Assembly: GCF_040801915.1 (NCBI RefSeq) | Contig: NZ_JBFMIA010000032.1 | Location: 1-11,063, forward strand | Length of the DNA stretch: 11,063 nucleotides | DNA from: Jeotgalibacillus marinus | GTDB taxonomy: Bacteria > Bacillota > Bacilli > Bacillales > Jeotgalibacillaceae | Direction: 5' to 3' | Shown: in pieces, positions 1 through 5,264 of the stretch | Position numbering within the stretch: position 1 is the stretch's first letter | How the letters are laid out: the number at the start of each line of letters is the position of its first letter | The notes under the pieces: generated by a model | What the model saw: the letters and a program-made list of their open reading frames with translations, nothing else | Databases searched by the model: none | Told to the model about the DNA's origin: nothing | Made by a program: the position numbers and the translations under genes

Positions 1-41
1 TGATTGATCCTATGCCATATAGTGCTAAAGCTCAACGATTA
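1..41 (+). promoter_or_regulatory. M-box (ykoK) Mg2+ riboswitch, copy 1, 3' end only
   Basis: The first 41 bases match the 3' strand of two full M-box aptamers further right (3253-3414 and 3708-3866), including the CCTATGCCATA and AGTGCTAAA segments typical of the Bacillus ykoK leader. The 5' part lies outside the window. CTCAACGA at 31-38 is the exact complement of TCGTTGAG at 96-103 in the following terminator, which gives the expected antiterminator pairing. In the family, Mg2+ binding sequesters this strand in the aptamer and lets the terminator form, so low Mg2+ permits read-through. No mgtE follows; the next genes are secreted proteins A and B. Confidence 0.85.
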
Positions 42-84
42 GAGGCTTATTCCATGTTGACTATTTTGTTTACTATGGATGGAT

Positions 85-114
85 AAACACTCTCTTCGTT
101 GAGGGTGTTTTTTT
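85..114 (+). terminator. Riboswitch-controlled intrinsic terminator, copy 1
   Basis: A 10-bp stem (85-94 with 101-110, one G-U pair), loop TTCGTT and a run of Ts to 114. The right arm overlaps TCGTTGAG, which can pair instead with the aptamer strand at 31-38, so this is the expression platform of the M-box. It stands between the riboswitch and gene A. Confidence 0.85.
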
Positions 115-123
115 GTTGTATTC

Positions 124-148
124 AAGGAGGTGATGTTAGATGGATTGA
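124..148 (+). promoter_or_regulatory. Strong ribosome site with a two-codon reading frame
   Basis: AAGGAGGTGATG at 124-135 is a near-perfect ribosome-binding site. It is followed at 140 by ATG GAT TGA, so translation would stop after two codons. It lies just after the riboswitch terminator, where an mgtE start would normally be. I infer either a relic of a lost first gene or a minimal leader frame upstream of gene A, whose own site is at 200-207. Confidence 0.45.
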
Positions 149-155
149 TAGGAAT

Positions 156-189
156 GATTAATGATGACAAGTAAGAATCAGAACAAAAA
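156..189 (+). repeat. 34-nt conserved leader, copy upstream of gene A
   Basis: The 34 bases starting GATTAAT and ending CAGAACAAAAA recur just before the ribosome sites of genes A, B and B' (156-189, 904-937, 5215-5248). This copy differs from the B copy at 5 positions and from the B' copy at 3 by my alignment. It is non-coding and lies 26 nt before the gene A start. It could be a shared regulatory or mRNA-stability element, or a relic of the duplication that made the gene family. Confidence 0.75.
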
Positions 190-214
190 GAAAAAAACTA
201 GGGAGGAATTGATT

Positions 215-892
215 ATGGGGAACGTTATGAAAAGAACAAGGATGTTAAGTCTATTTTCAACTTTGGTTATACTGGCAGCGGTTCTTTCATTTAGTACTAG
301 TGCGAAGGCGATGATAGATACAGAAAAAGGATCCAACCTTCTATCTAACTTAGAGAATGTAGATACTTCTGCTACATTTGATCTCACTAAAGATGGTATT
401 CAGGAAGAAAAGATCTATGATGCAGACAGTGAATCTAATATACGAGTCGAACACGTTGATACAGGTTATGTTCAATACATTTATGAAGGTGAGTGGGTTC
501 ATATTCCAGTGGGAGTATCGACATTTAATATTAGCACCACAAGTGAATTTTCACATGAAGAGTACGAAGTGAAAGTTTGGCGATTCAGAGAGGATGCGCC
601 TCTTTATATCCTCTCTGTAGGTAATGAAATTGTAGAGTGGGACTACCCTGACTTTCCACTTGAAGTGGAATTTTCATCAACTATTATGAATCCTATAGAA
701 GACTACTACCCAGGGCCAGCGTGGTCAAGATTAACTTATACTTATTATGACCTTAAAAACGCTGGTAACTTAGCCCTAGAGTATTCTAAAGTCGTAAAAA
801 TGCAAACTGTTGATTACTATGGCTCTCCAGTTGCTTATCTAACAGTACATCACTGCAGTTGGCTGGGGTTGAACCCGGCCTGCCCAAAATGA
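215..892 (+). CDS. Gene A: secreted protein of unknown function (225 aa)
   Basis: I do not recognise a family. The start at 215 is chosen for the GGGAGGA site 7-8 nt upstream; an upstream in-frame ATG at 161 has no such site and lies inside the conserved leader. Residues 1-32 form a signal peptide: basic start (MKRTR), hydrophobic core, and STSAKA before the likely cleavage. The mature part is acidic and rich in Tyr, Trp, Val and Ser/Thr, suggesting a beta-rich extracellular protein. There is no lipobox, LPXTG or membrane anchor. The last residues, HCSWLGLNPACPK, carry a Cys pair that could form a disulfide. It is followed 63 nt later by gene B, with no terminator between, so the two probably form an operon behind M-box 1. 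The 3' end of a second copy survives at 3987-4062 with both Cys conserved. Confidence 0.8.
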   Translation: MGNVMKRTRMLSLFSTLVILAAVLSFSTSAKAMIDTEKGSNLLSNLENVDTSATFDLTKDGIQEEKIYDADSESNIRVEHVDTGYVQYIYEGEWVHIPVGVSTFNISTTSEFSHEEYEVKVWRFREDAPLYILSVGNEIVEWDYPDFPLEVEFSSTIMNPIEDYYPGPAWSRLTYTYYDLKNAGNLALEYSKVVKMQTVDYYGSPVAYLTVHHCSWLGLNPACPK

Positions 893-903
893 CTAGATAG
901 AAA

Positions 904-937
904 GATTAATAATTGCAAGTACCAATCAGAACAAAAA
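904..937 (+). repeat. 34-nt conserved leader, copy upstream of gene B
   Basis: Same element as at 156-189 and 5215-5248; it differs from the B' copy at only two positions. It occupies most of the A-B intergenic space and ends directly before the gene B ribosome site (GAGGGGGA, 939-946). Confidence 0.8.
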
Positions 938-955
938 TGAGGGGGAATGAAAAAA

Positions 956-1972
956 ATGAGAAAAGCAAAGGGTTTACTTGTTCGTTTTATGTTGATCGTA
1001 GGATTGTTGTTCACTGCACTTATTCCGAATAGTGCGAGTGCAGAAAAATTAGGGCACTTAGAAATCACTACAAAAGATTTCTATGTTGAAGATGGAAAAC
1101 TGAAAGAGTTTAATAACAGTATTAATAAAACATCACTAAATAAAGCATCACTTCCACCATTAGATGAATTAATACCTGATGATGCTTATGTTAAAGGACT
1201 TCCTAGTAATACTTTAGATTTTCCTGCAAAAGAAATAACAGCTCCGATTGATTATTTAGCATTAGTATTTAATTTAAATGGCAAGAACATGACGGCTGGT
1301 CAGTTATTTCTTCATGCTCCAGATGCTGATTTATATGTTTTCAAAACTTCTCCAGACGATGAAATGCCTATGCAGCTTAGTCATGCTGAAATGGAAACGT
1401 ATCCCCCTGGAAACCGTATTTATCCTGCGTTTGGGGAGGATATAGAAGTACGTTATTATAAAGACCACCCTCTTGTTGATCAGGCGAAAATTCAATTTGT
1501 TGGATATTGGGAATTAGTGGGGGGTAAATCTTTATCGAGTAACACTGGTTCAAGAATTTCCGAATCTTATACTATGGGTTCTGGTATAGACATAACAGAG
1601 GCATATGAATTGGCTTCAACAATTGGGGTTACAATAGGTTCTGAAGTAGGTTTTGATTATGCAAAATTAAGTGCAGAATTAAGCCATTCAATAACTGAAA
1701 CGTTTGGTTATTCACAAACTATTTCACAAATCGAGGAAGTTACTACTACTTTCAATTTCGGTAATGAAGATCCTAATGGAATTCCTTATATCGGCGGAGT
1801 ATACCAGTTGAAAGGTGAGTATTTAGTAAAAGAGCCTGGTCCTGACCTGAAAATAAGATTGGACTTTTTAAATTCCTACGGGGACTTCCCTGCCAAATTA
1901 AAACCTGATTTTTACTATGATAATAATCATTATCGACAGATACAAGCAGATTATATAGAACCAGACGCGTGA
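956..1972 (+). CDS. Gene B: secreted protein, possible beta-pore-forming type (338 aa)
   Basis: The ATG at 956 is preferred over ATG 947: the ribosome site GAGGGGGA ends at 946, leaving proper spacing only for 956, and the paralogue B' starts at the matching codon (MRKEK). Residues 1-29 are a signal peptide ending NSASA. The mature protein is acidic, without anchor or lipobox. Residues about 193-268 form long Ser/Thr-rich stretches with alternating polar and hydrophobic residues (SYTMGSGIDITEAYELASTI, then SHSITETFGYSQTISQ), followed by GNGIPY/VYQL-type conserved blocks near 272-286. That texture recalls aerolysin/ETX-MTX2 pore-forming toxins, but I see no diagnostic motif, so the function is open. 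It is probably co-transcribed with gene A and ends at a strong terminator. The C-terminus IEPD is shared with B'. Confidence 0.82.
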   Translation: MRKAKGLLVRFMLIVGLLFTALIPNSASAEKLGHLEITTKDFYVEDGKLKEFNNSINKTSLNKASLPPLDELIPDDAYVKGLPSNTLDFPAKEITAPIDYLALVFNLNGKNMTAGQLFLHAPDADLYVFKTSPDDEMPMQLSHAEMETYPPGNRIYPAFGEDIEVRYYKDHPLVDQAKIQFVGYWELVGGKSLSSNTGSRISESYTMGSGIDITEAYELASTIGVTIGSEVGFDYAKLSAELSHSITETFGYSQTISQIEEVTTTFNFGNEDPNGIPYIGGVYQLKGEYLVKEPGPDLKIRLDFLNSYGDFPAKLKPDFYYDNNHYRQIQADYIEPDA

Positions 1973-1986
1973 TGATCACTGCAAGG

Positions 1987-2020
1987 AAAGATGAGTATGA
2001 ACTTATACTCATCTTTTTTT
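1987..2020 (+). terminator. Intrinsic terminator after gene B
   Basis: A perfect 12-bp stem (1987-1998 with 2005-2016), loop GAACTT, then a T run to 2020. The homologous terminator after B' (6264-6296) keeps the pairing through a compensatory T-A to C-G change, which supports a functional hairpin. Confidence 0.92.
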
Positions 2021-2109
2021 GTGATTCGAAATGGACATAACGACATCAAGAGAACTCAAACATGGTCTTTTACCGGTGTACTTCTCGACAATAGTCTTTA
2101 AGGTTATGC

Positions 2110-2733
2110 CTATTGTAGGTGTTTTGGCGGATCTATTTTATGTGAATTACTGTCTACTTCAGAAAATAAGTCCTGTTCATTAGTGGATTGGTCTTGTTGT
2201 TGAACCGGAGACGAATTCAAATTAAAAAGTTGTTTAAGTTGCTGGATATCCTGTTGTAACGACTGAAACTCTTTATTCGTTACTGGTTTCGCTTCTTCTT
2301 TTAATTCACATCCTACATGGCCATTTGGCTCTAACGTTGCCCATTTGACATCGCTAATTTTGGATACGTTTTGTAGCCTCAATATCATTTCAAGTTGATC
2401 AACGGTAACCCTTAATTTCATCAAGTTTTTTTCATTCAACATTCCATTCTCTATCACTATTTTTGATTTACCTGTAATCAGTTTCTCTACACCGTCTGAT
2501 TTCATTTGAAGGTATTCCATAACAATCAATGTTAAAACAAGGATGCCCCCAACCCCTAAAGTTGTCCACACACTCTTTCCAGTAAAGGGCTGTACTAATA
2601 ATGATCCTATTTCGATCGTTATGACCATTTGAGCTAACGTCATTTGTGAAATCGATTTTCTTCCAGCAAACCGTAACAAAAATGTTCCACCCATCACGAT
2701 CAACACTGATTTCCATATCCAATCTAATTCCAT
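2110..2733 (-). CDS. YetF/DUF421-family membrane protein (207 aa)
   Basis: A member of the DUF421 (YetF/YkjA/YrbG-like) family common in Bacillus; its molecular role is not established. About three N-terminal hydrophobic segments (roughly residues 6-22, 32-50 and 55-75) are followed by the cytoplasmic-type domain containing GKSKIVIENGMLNEKNL and LRLQNVSKISDVKWATLEPNG, both typical of the family. The C-terminal 50 residues are Gln/Ser-rich and look disordered. Start ATG at 2733 has GAAAGGAT as ribosome site. The gene is convergent with gene B and ends about 90 bp from its terminator. A short copy of this gene's 3' end recurs downstream of B' (about 6418-6437), showing that the ancestral duplicated unit reached into it. 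Confidence 0.85.
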   Translation of the reverse strand: MELDWIWKSVLIVMGGTFLLRFAGRKSISQMTLAQMVITIEIGSLLVQPFTGKSVWTTLGVGGILVLTLIVMEYLQMKSDGVEKLITGKSKIVIENGMLNEKNLMKLRVTVDQLEMILRLQNVSKISDVKWATLEPNGHVGCELKEEAKPVTNKEFQSLQQDIQQLKQLFNLNSSPVQQQDQSTNEQDLFSEVDSNSHKIDPPKHLQ

Positions 2734-2781
2734 GAGAAAAATCCTTTCGGGTGATCAATTTTCAATGTGTCATATTACCAA

Positions 2782-2810
2782 ATAAGCTTCCCTAAAAAAG
2801 GGAAACTTAT
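2782..2810. other. Imperfect hairpin between yetF-like gene and duplication junction
   Basis: An inverted repeat, ATAAG-TTCCCT facing AGGGAA-CTTAT with one internal mismatch and an A-rich loop. It lies just past the stop of the DUF1992 fragment when read on the minus strand, so it may be a weak terminator for that lost gene, or lie in the leader of the DUF421 gene. Function is uncertain. Confidence 0.4.
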
Positions 2811-2836
2811 AAATGAACGACAACACTATCCATCAC

Positions 2837-2926
2837 TCACTCCCAAATCTCATTCTGTCTCCTCACATCATCCAAATCAATCATCATCCGCTGCATACTA
2901 GGTGGACAAGCTTTATTATACTTTTT
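2837..2926 (-). pseudogene. 3' fragment of a DUF1992-family gene
   Basis: Read on the minus strand this encodes about 29 residues, KKYNKACPPSMQRMMIDLDD followed by VRRQNEIWE and a stop. It is the same as the last part of the intact DUF1992 protein at 7248-7628 (KKYNKACPPSMQRMMIELDD then VKGQHEIWA), with several base changes but no frame break. Only the C-terminus is present; homology stops abruptly near 2926, where mgtE sequence on the other strand begins. A + strand open frame that runs through both pieces is therefore a chimera. I read this as the right end of the first unit of a tandem duplication. Confidence 0.85.
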
Positions 2927-2928
2927 CT

Positions 2929-3151
2929 TCTAGGCGCTTACAGAGGCGGAACTGAACTTGCGATGATCGTTGCAGTGACAATGGTTCTTGTCGTCATGCT
3001 AGTAAGTTTGATTGGCATGTCTTTACCATTTATTCTTAACAAACTAAAAATGGATCCAGCAGCCGCAAGCGCACCACTAATTACTTCTATTGCTGACATT
3101 TGTGGTGTACTCATTTACTTCTCCGTCGCAACATGGGTCTTAGGTTTATAG
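2929..3151 (+). pseudogene. mgtE: mgtE 3' fragment (Mg2+ transporter C-terminus)
   Basis: Encodes about 73 residues beginning YRGGTELAMIVAVTMVLVV and ending IYFSVATWVLGL. This matches the last two transmembrane helices of MgtE-type Mg2+ channels, including the conserved MDPAAASAPLITSIADICG segment whose Asp lines the ion pore in the family. The N-domain, CBS domains and first helices are absent, so it cannot be a working transporter. Its 5' side is fused to antisense DUF1992 sequence. M-box riboswitches, the usual regulators of mgtE, follow it instead of preceding it. Confidence 0.85.
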
Positions 3152-3195
3152 AACTCTGATCCATGTGGGCTAATAAACTAAAATGACTCAAATTC

Positions 3196-3224
3196 TTCAC
3201 CACTGCATGATCGTTGAGTATAAA
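3196..3224 (+). promoter_or_regulatory. Candidate sigma-A promoter for M-box 2
   Basis: TTCACC (3196-3201), a 17-nt spacer, then TATAAA (3219-3224), placed about 30 nt before the riboswitch aptamer. The -35 match is only partial, and the matching region before M-box 3 is not well conserved. Confidence 0.35.
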
Positions 3225-3252
3225 TAAAAGTATAAGAGTAACAAAAAACAAA

Positions 3253-3414
3253 ATATCCTTGTTAGGTGAGGCTCCTATATGGAGATAAGCTGCTGCCCAG
3301 AAATGTCGAAAGACACCAATGGGTCAACAGGAACCATCGAATTAAGGTGGTTTTTAACGTAGCTGGATCAATCTGATTGATCCTATGCCATATAGTGCTA
3401 AAACTCAACGATGA
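3253..3414 (+). promoter_or_regulatory. M-box (ykoK) Mg2+ riboswitch, copy 2, full aptamer
   Basis: The whole M-box consensus can be followed: GTTAGGTGAGGCTCC, TATATGGAGATA, GCTGCTGCCCAGAAATG, the GUC-GAAA-GAC hairpin, CCAATGGGTCAACAG, a long arm closed by AACCATC/GGTGGTT, AGCTGGAT, CCTATGCCATA and AGTGCTAAA. Helix P1 can close between TTGTT (3259-3263) and AACGA (3407-3411). The family binds several Mg2+ ions and terminates transcription when Mg2+ is sufficient. It is followed by its terminator (3456-3490), then only a 47-bp scrap of an mgtE 3' end, then a third M-box. Confidence 0.93.
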
Positions 3415-3455
3415 GACACTTATTCCATTTGACTATTAATTTAGTATGGACTAAT

Positions 3456-3490
3456 AAACACCCTCTTCGTTGACGTTGAGAGTGTTTTTT
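3456..3490 (+). terminator. Riboswitch-controlled terminator, copy 2
   Basis: Stem 3456-3465 with 3478-3487 (one mismatch), then Ts to 3490. Compared with copies 1 and 3 the loop is six bases longer because CGTTGA is tandemly duplicated (3468-3479). Either repeat can pair, less perfectly, with the antiterminator strand CTCAACGA at 3404-3411, so switching may be altered. Confidence 0.75.
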
Positions 3491-3598
3491 GTTTATTCAA
3501 AAAGCTAATAAGAGATTGGAGGACAGTTACCTCGACCCTATACCCATATTAAATTAGAAAGATCCACATCACAAAAATCCTAAATTAGAAAGAAGAAA

Positions 3599-3645
3599 TT
3601 TGTGGTGTATGACCCTACTTCCCCGTCGCTACATGATTCTTAAGT
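3599..3645 (+). pseudogene. mgtE: Second, tiny mgtE 3' remnant
   Basis: About 47 bases (TTTGTGGTGTA through CTTAAGT) align with the last codons of the mgtE fragment at 3099-3147, which encode CGVLIYFSVATWVLGL, but with substitutions and small deletions that destroy the frame. It lies between M-box 2 and M-box 3, implying that an mgtE copy once stood there and was removed by deletion. Confidence 0.65.
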
Positions 3646-3707
3646 CAATGACAATGAAAGTAATCTTTATGGATGGTTAGTTAAGTAAAAGAGTAGCAAA
3701 AACAAAA

Positions 3708-3866
3708 TATCCTTGTTAGGTGAGGCTCCTATATGGAGATATGCTGCTGCCCAGAAATGTCGAAAGACGCCAATGGGTCAACAGAAACTATCGGATTAAG
3801 GTGGTTTTTAATGTAGCTGGATCAATGATTGATCCTATGCCATATAGTGCTAAAACTCAACGATGA
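3708..3866 (+). promoter_or_regulatory. M-box (ykoK) Mg2+ riboswitch, copy 3, full aptamer
   Basis: Nearly identical to copy 2, with all core M-box segments present. Differences in the long arm (CCATC to CTATC against GGTGG) keep pairing through G-U, consistent with a folded RNA. CTCAACGA (3856-3863) is complementary to TCGTTGAG (3920-3927) in the following terminator. Downstream on the same strand, without another terminator, come the gene A tail, dapB, the broken mgsA and B', so this switch probably gates a chimeric transcript. Confidence 0.93.
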
Positions 3867-3908
3867 GATTCTTATTCCATTTTGACTATTTATTTAGTAT
3901 GGAATGAT

Positions 3909-3937
3909 AACCACTCTCTTCGTTGAGAGTGGTTTTT
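3909..3937 (+). terminator. Riboswitch-controlled terminator, copy 3
   Basis: A perfect 10-bp stem (AACCACTCTC 3909-3918 with GAGAGTGGTT 3925-3934), loop TTCGTT, T run to 3937. It is the best paired of the three M-box terminators. The loop and right arm overlap the antiterminator target. Confidence 0.88.
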
Positions 3938-3986
3938 GTTTTATTCATAAAGTTGGTGAGAAATTATAAGACTGTTAGCTCGATCC

Positions 3987-4062
3987 TATAATGGCTCTCC
4001 AGTTGCTTATCTAACTACTGCTGTTGATCACTGCAGCTTGGTGGGGTTCAACCCATCCTGTC
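3987..4062 (+). pseudogene. Gene A 3' remnant (last about 25 codons)
   Basis: Encodes GSPVAYLTTAVDHCSLVGFN then PSCP, against GSPVAYLTVHHCSWLGLNPA then CPK at the end of gene A. Both Cys and the Gly-Asn-Pro spacing are kept, with two extra codons. The rest of the gene is gone: M-box 3 lies immediately upstream. The stop codon is lost as well, so the frame runs on in phase through the dapB start; whether that read-through is ever translated is unknown, as there is no start codon with a ribosome site. Confidence 0.85.
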
Positions 4063-4082
4063 CCACAGGGAGGAATAATAGG

Positions 4083-4886
4083 ATGACTGAAAAAATAAAA
4101 GTAGTCATTGCAGGAGTAAGAGGGAAAATGGGAAAAGAAGCGGTTAAACTCATGCAAAACACACCTCACTTTGAAATGGTAGGAGCTATTGATCATAGGA
4201 ACAATGGCAAAACTTTAAGTCAACTAAATGGATTTATGGGGTTAAATGTTCCGATTTACAGTAATCTTGATCATTGTTTTAATGATACACAGCCGGATGT
4301 CTTAATTGATTTGACTATACCAGAAACGGGTTACATCCATGCCAAAACAGCACTGTTAAATCATGTACGCCCCGTTGTTGGCACAACAGGATTTAGTCAG
4401 GAGCAACTTGTAGAACTTAAAGAGCTAGCTGAAGAACGCAATCTTGGAGCAATTATTGCGCCTAATTTTGCGATTGGTGCAATTTTAATGATGAAGTTTT
4501 CACAAATGGCAGCTAAATATTTTGATGATGTTGAAATTATTGAAATGCACCATGATCAAAAGCTTGATGCTCCGTCTGGAACGGGACTAAAAACAGCGCA
4601 AATGATTACAAATCAACGAACTCCTAAACGACAAGGACACCTCAATGAGAAAGAAACGATTCAAGGAGCAAGAGGTGCTGATGTAGATGGGATGAAAATC
4701 CATAGTGTGCGCTTACCAGGACTTGTCGCTCATCAACAAGTGATGTTTGGTGGAGAAGGTCAAATGTTTACGATACGTCATGATTCATTTGACCGCACTT
4801 CATTCATGTCAGGTGTTCAAGTTTGTGTGGAAACGATTATGAAGATCGACACGCTCGTGTATGGACTTGAAAATATTTTGGACTAA
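4083..4886 (+). CDS. dapB: 4-hydroxy-tetrahydrodipicolinate reductase (267 aa)
   Basis: Cytosolic enzyme of the diaminopimelate/lysine pathway; it reduces the DapA product with NAD(P)H to tetrahydrodipicolinate, needed for peptidoglycan, lysine and spore dipicolinate. Full family length. The Rossmann motif is GVRGKMG (11-17; Bacillus relatives usually have Pro where Val is), GTTG is at 100-103, APNFAIG at 126-132, and the catalytic block HHDQKLDAPSGT at 156-167 has the His pair, Lys160 and the substrate-binding SGT. The C-terminal FMSGVQVCVETIMKIDTLVYGLENI is typical. Start ATG 4083 has GGGAGGA 8 nt upstream, preferred over upstream TTG 4038, which lies in the gene A remnant. As in many Bacilli, mgsA follows at once, but here it is broken. 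The gene sits inside the duplicated A-B module behind M-box 3, so it is probably a relocated or second copy. Confidence 0.95.
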   Translation: MTEKIKVVIAGVRGKMGKEAVKLMQNTPHFEMVGAIDHRNNGKTLSQLNGFMGLNVPIYSNLDHCFNDTQPDVLIDLTIPETGYIHAKTALLNHVRPVVGTTGFSQEQLVELKELAEERNLGAIIAPNFAIGAILMMKFSQMAAKYFDDVEIIEMHHDQKLDAPSGTGLKTAQMITNQRTPKRQGHLNEKETIQGARGADVDGMKIHSVRLPGLVAHQQVMFGGEGQMFTIRHDSFDRTSFMSGVQVCVETIMKIDTLVYGLENILD

Positions 4887-4903
4887 TGTTTGGAGGAACA
4901 TGT

Positions 4904-5216
4904 GATGAACATTGAACTAATTGCTCGATAAGAAGAAGGATGAGTTGCTCGCTTTTGAAAGTATTCAATAAACACCAACTTTTTTCCCCGGGTACTACTG
5001 GTTTACGCATAAATGAACGCACTAACCTACCTATCCACCGTTTTAAATCTAGACCTTTAGGTGGTGACCAAGTAATTGATGTTGTCTTTTTCTTTCGTGA
5101 TCCACTGATTGCCCAACCTCATGAACCAGATATATCAGCGTTAATTCGTTTAGGTGATGTGTATCAAATTCCGATTGCAACAAATAGATATCCTTGCCAT
5201 AGGTGCTCACGAAAGA
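4904..5216 (+). pseudogene. mgsA: Methylglyoxal synthase, frameshifted and truncated
   Basis: MgsA converts dihydroxyacetone phosphate to methylglyoxal. The start MNIELIAR has a good ribosome site (TTTGGAGGAA), but a frameshift gives a stop after eight codons; the next frame reads DKKKDELLAFESIQ, and another reads PGTTGLRINER, PLGGDQ, RDPLIAQPHEPDISALIRLGDVYQIPIATN. About a dozen codons after GGDQ are missing compared with the family, and one more shift is needed to reach DILAIGAHER. The gene then runs straight into the leader of B' at GAAAGAT. Catalytic-region motifs (GGDQ, PHEPD) can still be read, but no intact protein is possible. It follows dapB by 17 nt, the standard Bacillus order, showing that dapB and mgsA came in together. 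Confidence 0.92.
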
Positions 5217-5248
5217 TTAATAATTACAAGTAACAATCAGAACAAAAA
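5215..5248 (+). repeat. 34-nt conserved leader, copy upstream of gene B'
   Basis: Third copy of the element at 156-189 and 904-937. It marks the right edge of the dapB-mgsA insert: homology to the A-B intergenic region resumes at GAAAGAT (5211-5217), which could also be read as mgsA sequence. Confidence 0.8.
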
Positions 5249-5264
5249 TGAGGAGGAAGAGAAA

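Noticed and set aside
2813..3151. A + strand 112-aa open frame as a single gene
   Set aside because: Its first 38 or so codons are antisense DUF1992 sequence and only the rest is the mgtE C-terminus; it is a chimera across a duplication junction with no ribosome site.
3253..3866. Repeated blocks as a CRISPR or transposon array
   Set aside because: The repeats are about 160-nt riboswitch aptamers with M-box core motifs and following terminators, not short repeats with spacers; no transposase or terminal repeats are present.
4038..4082. Upstream TTG start for dapB
   Set aside because: The extra codons are the gene A 3' remnant; ATG 4083 has the ribosome site and the normal DapB N-terminus.
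5154..5264. N-terminal extension of gene B'
   Set aside because: These codons come from the broken mgsA and the 34-nt leader; the signal peptide and ribosome site place the start at GTG 5265.
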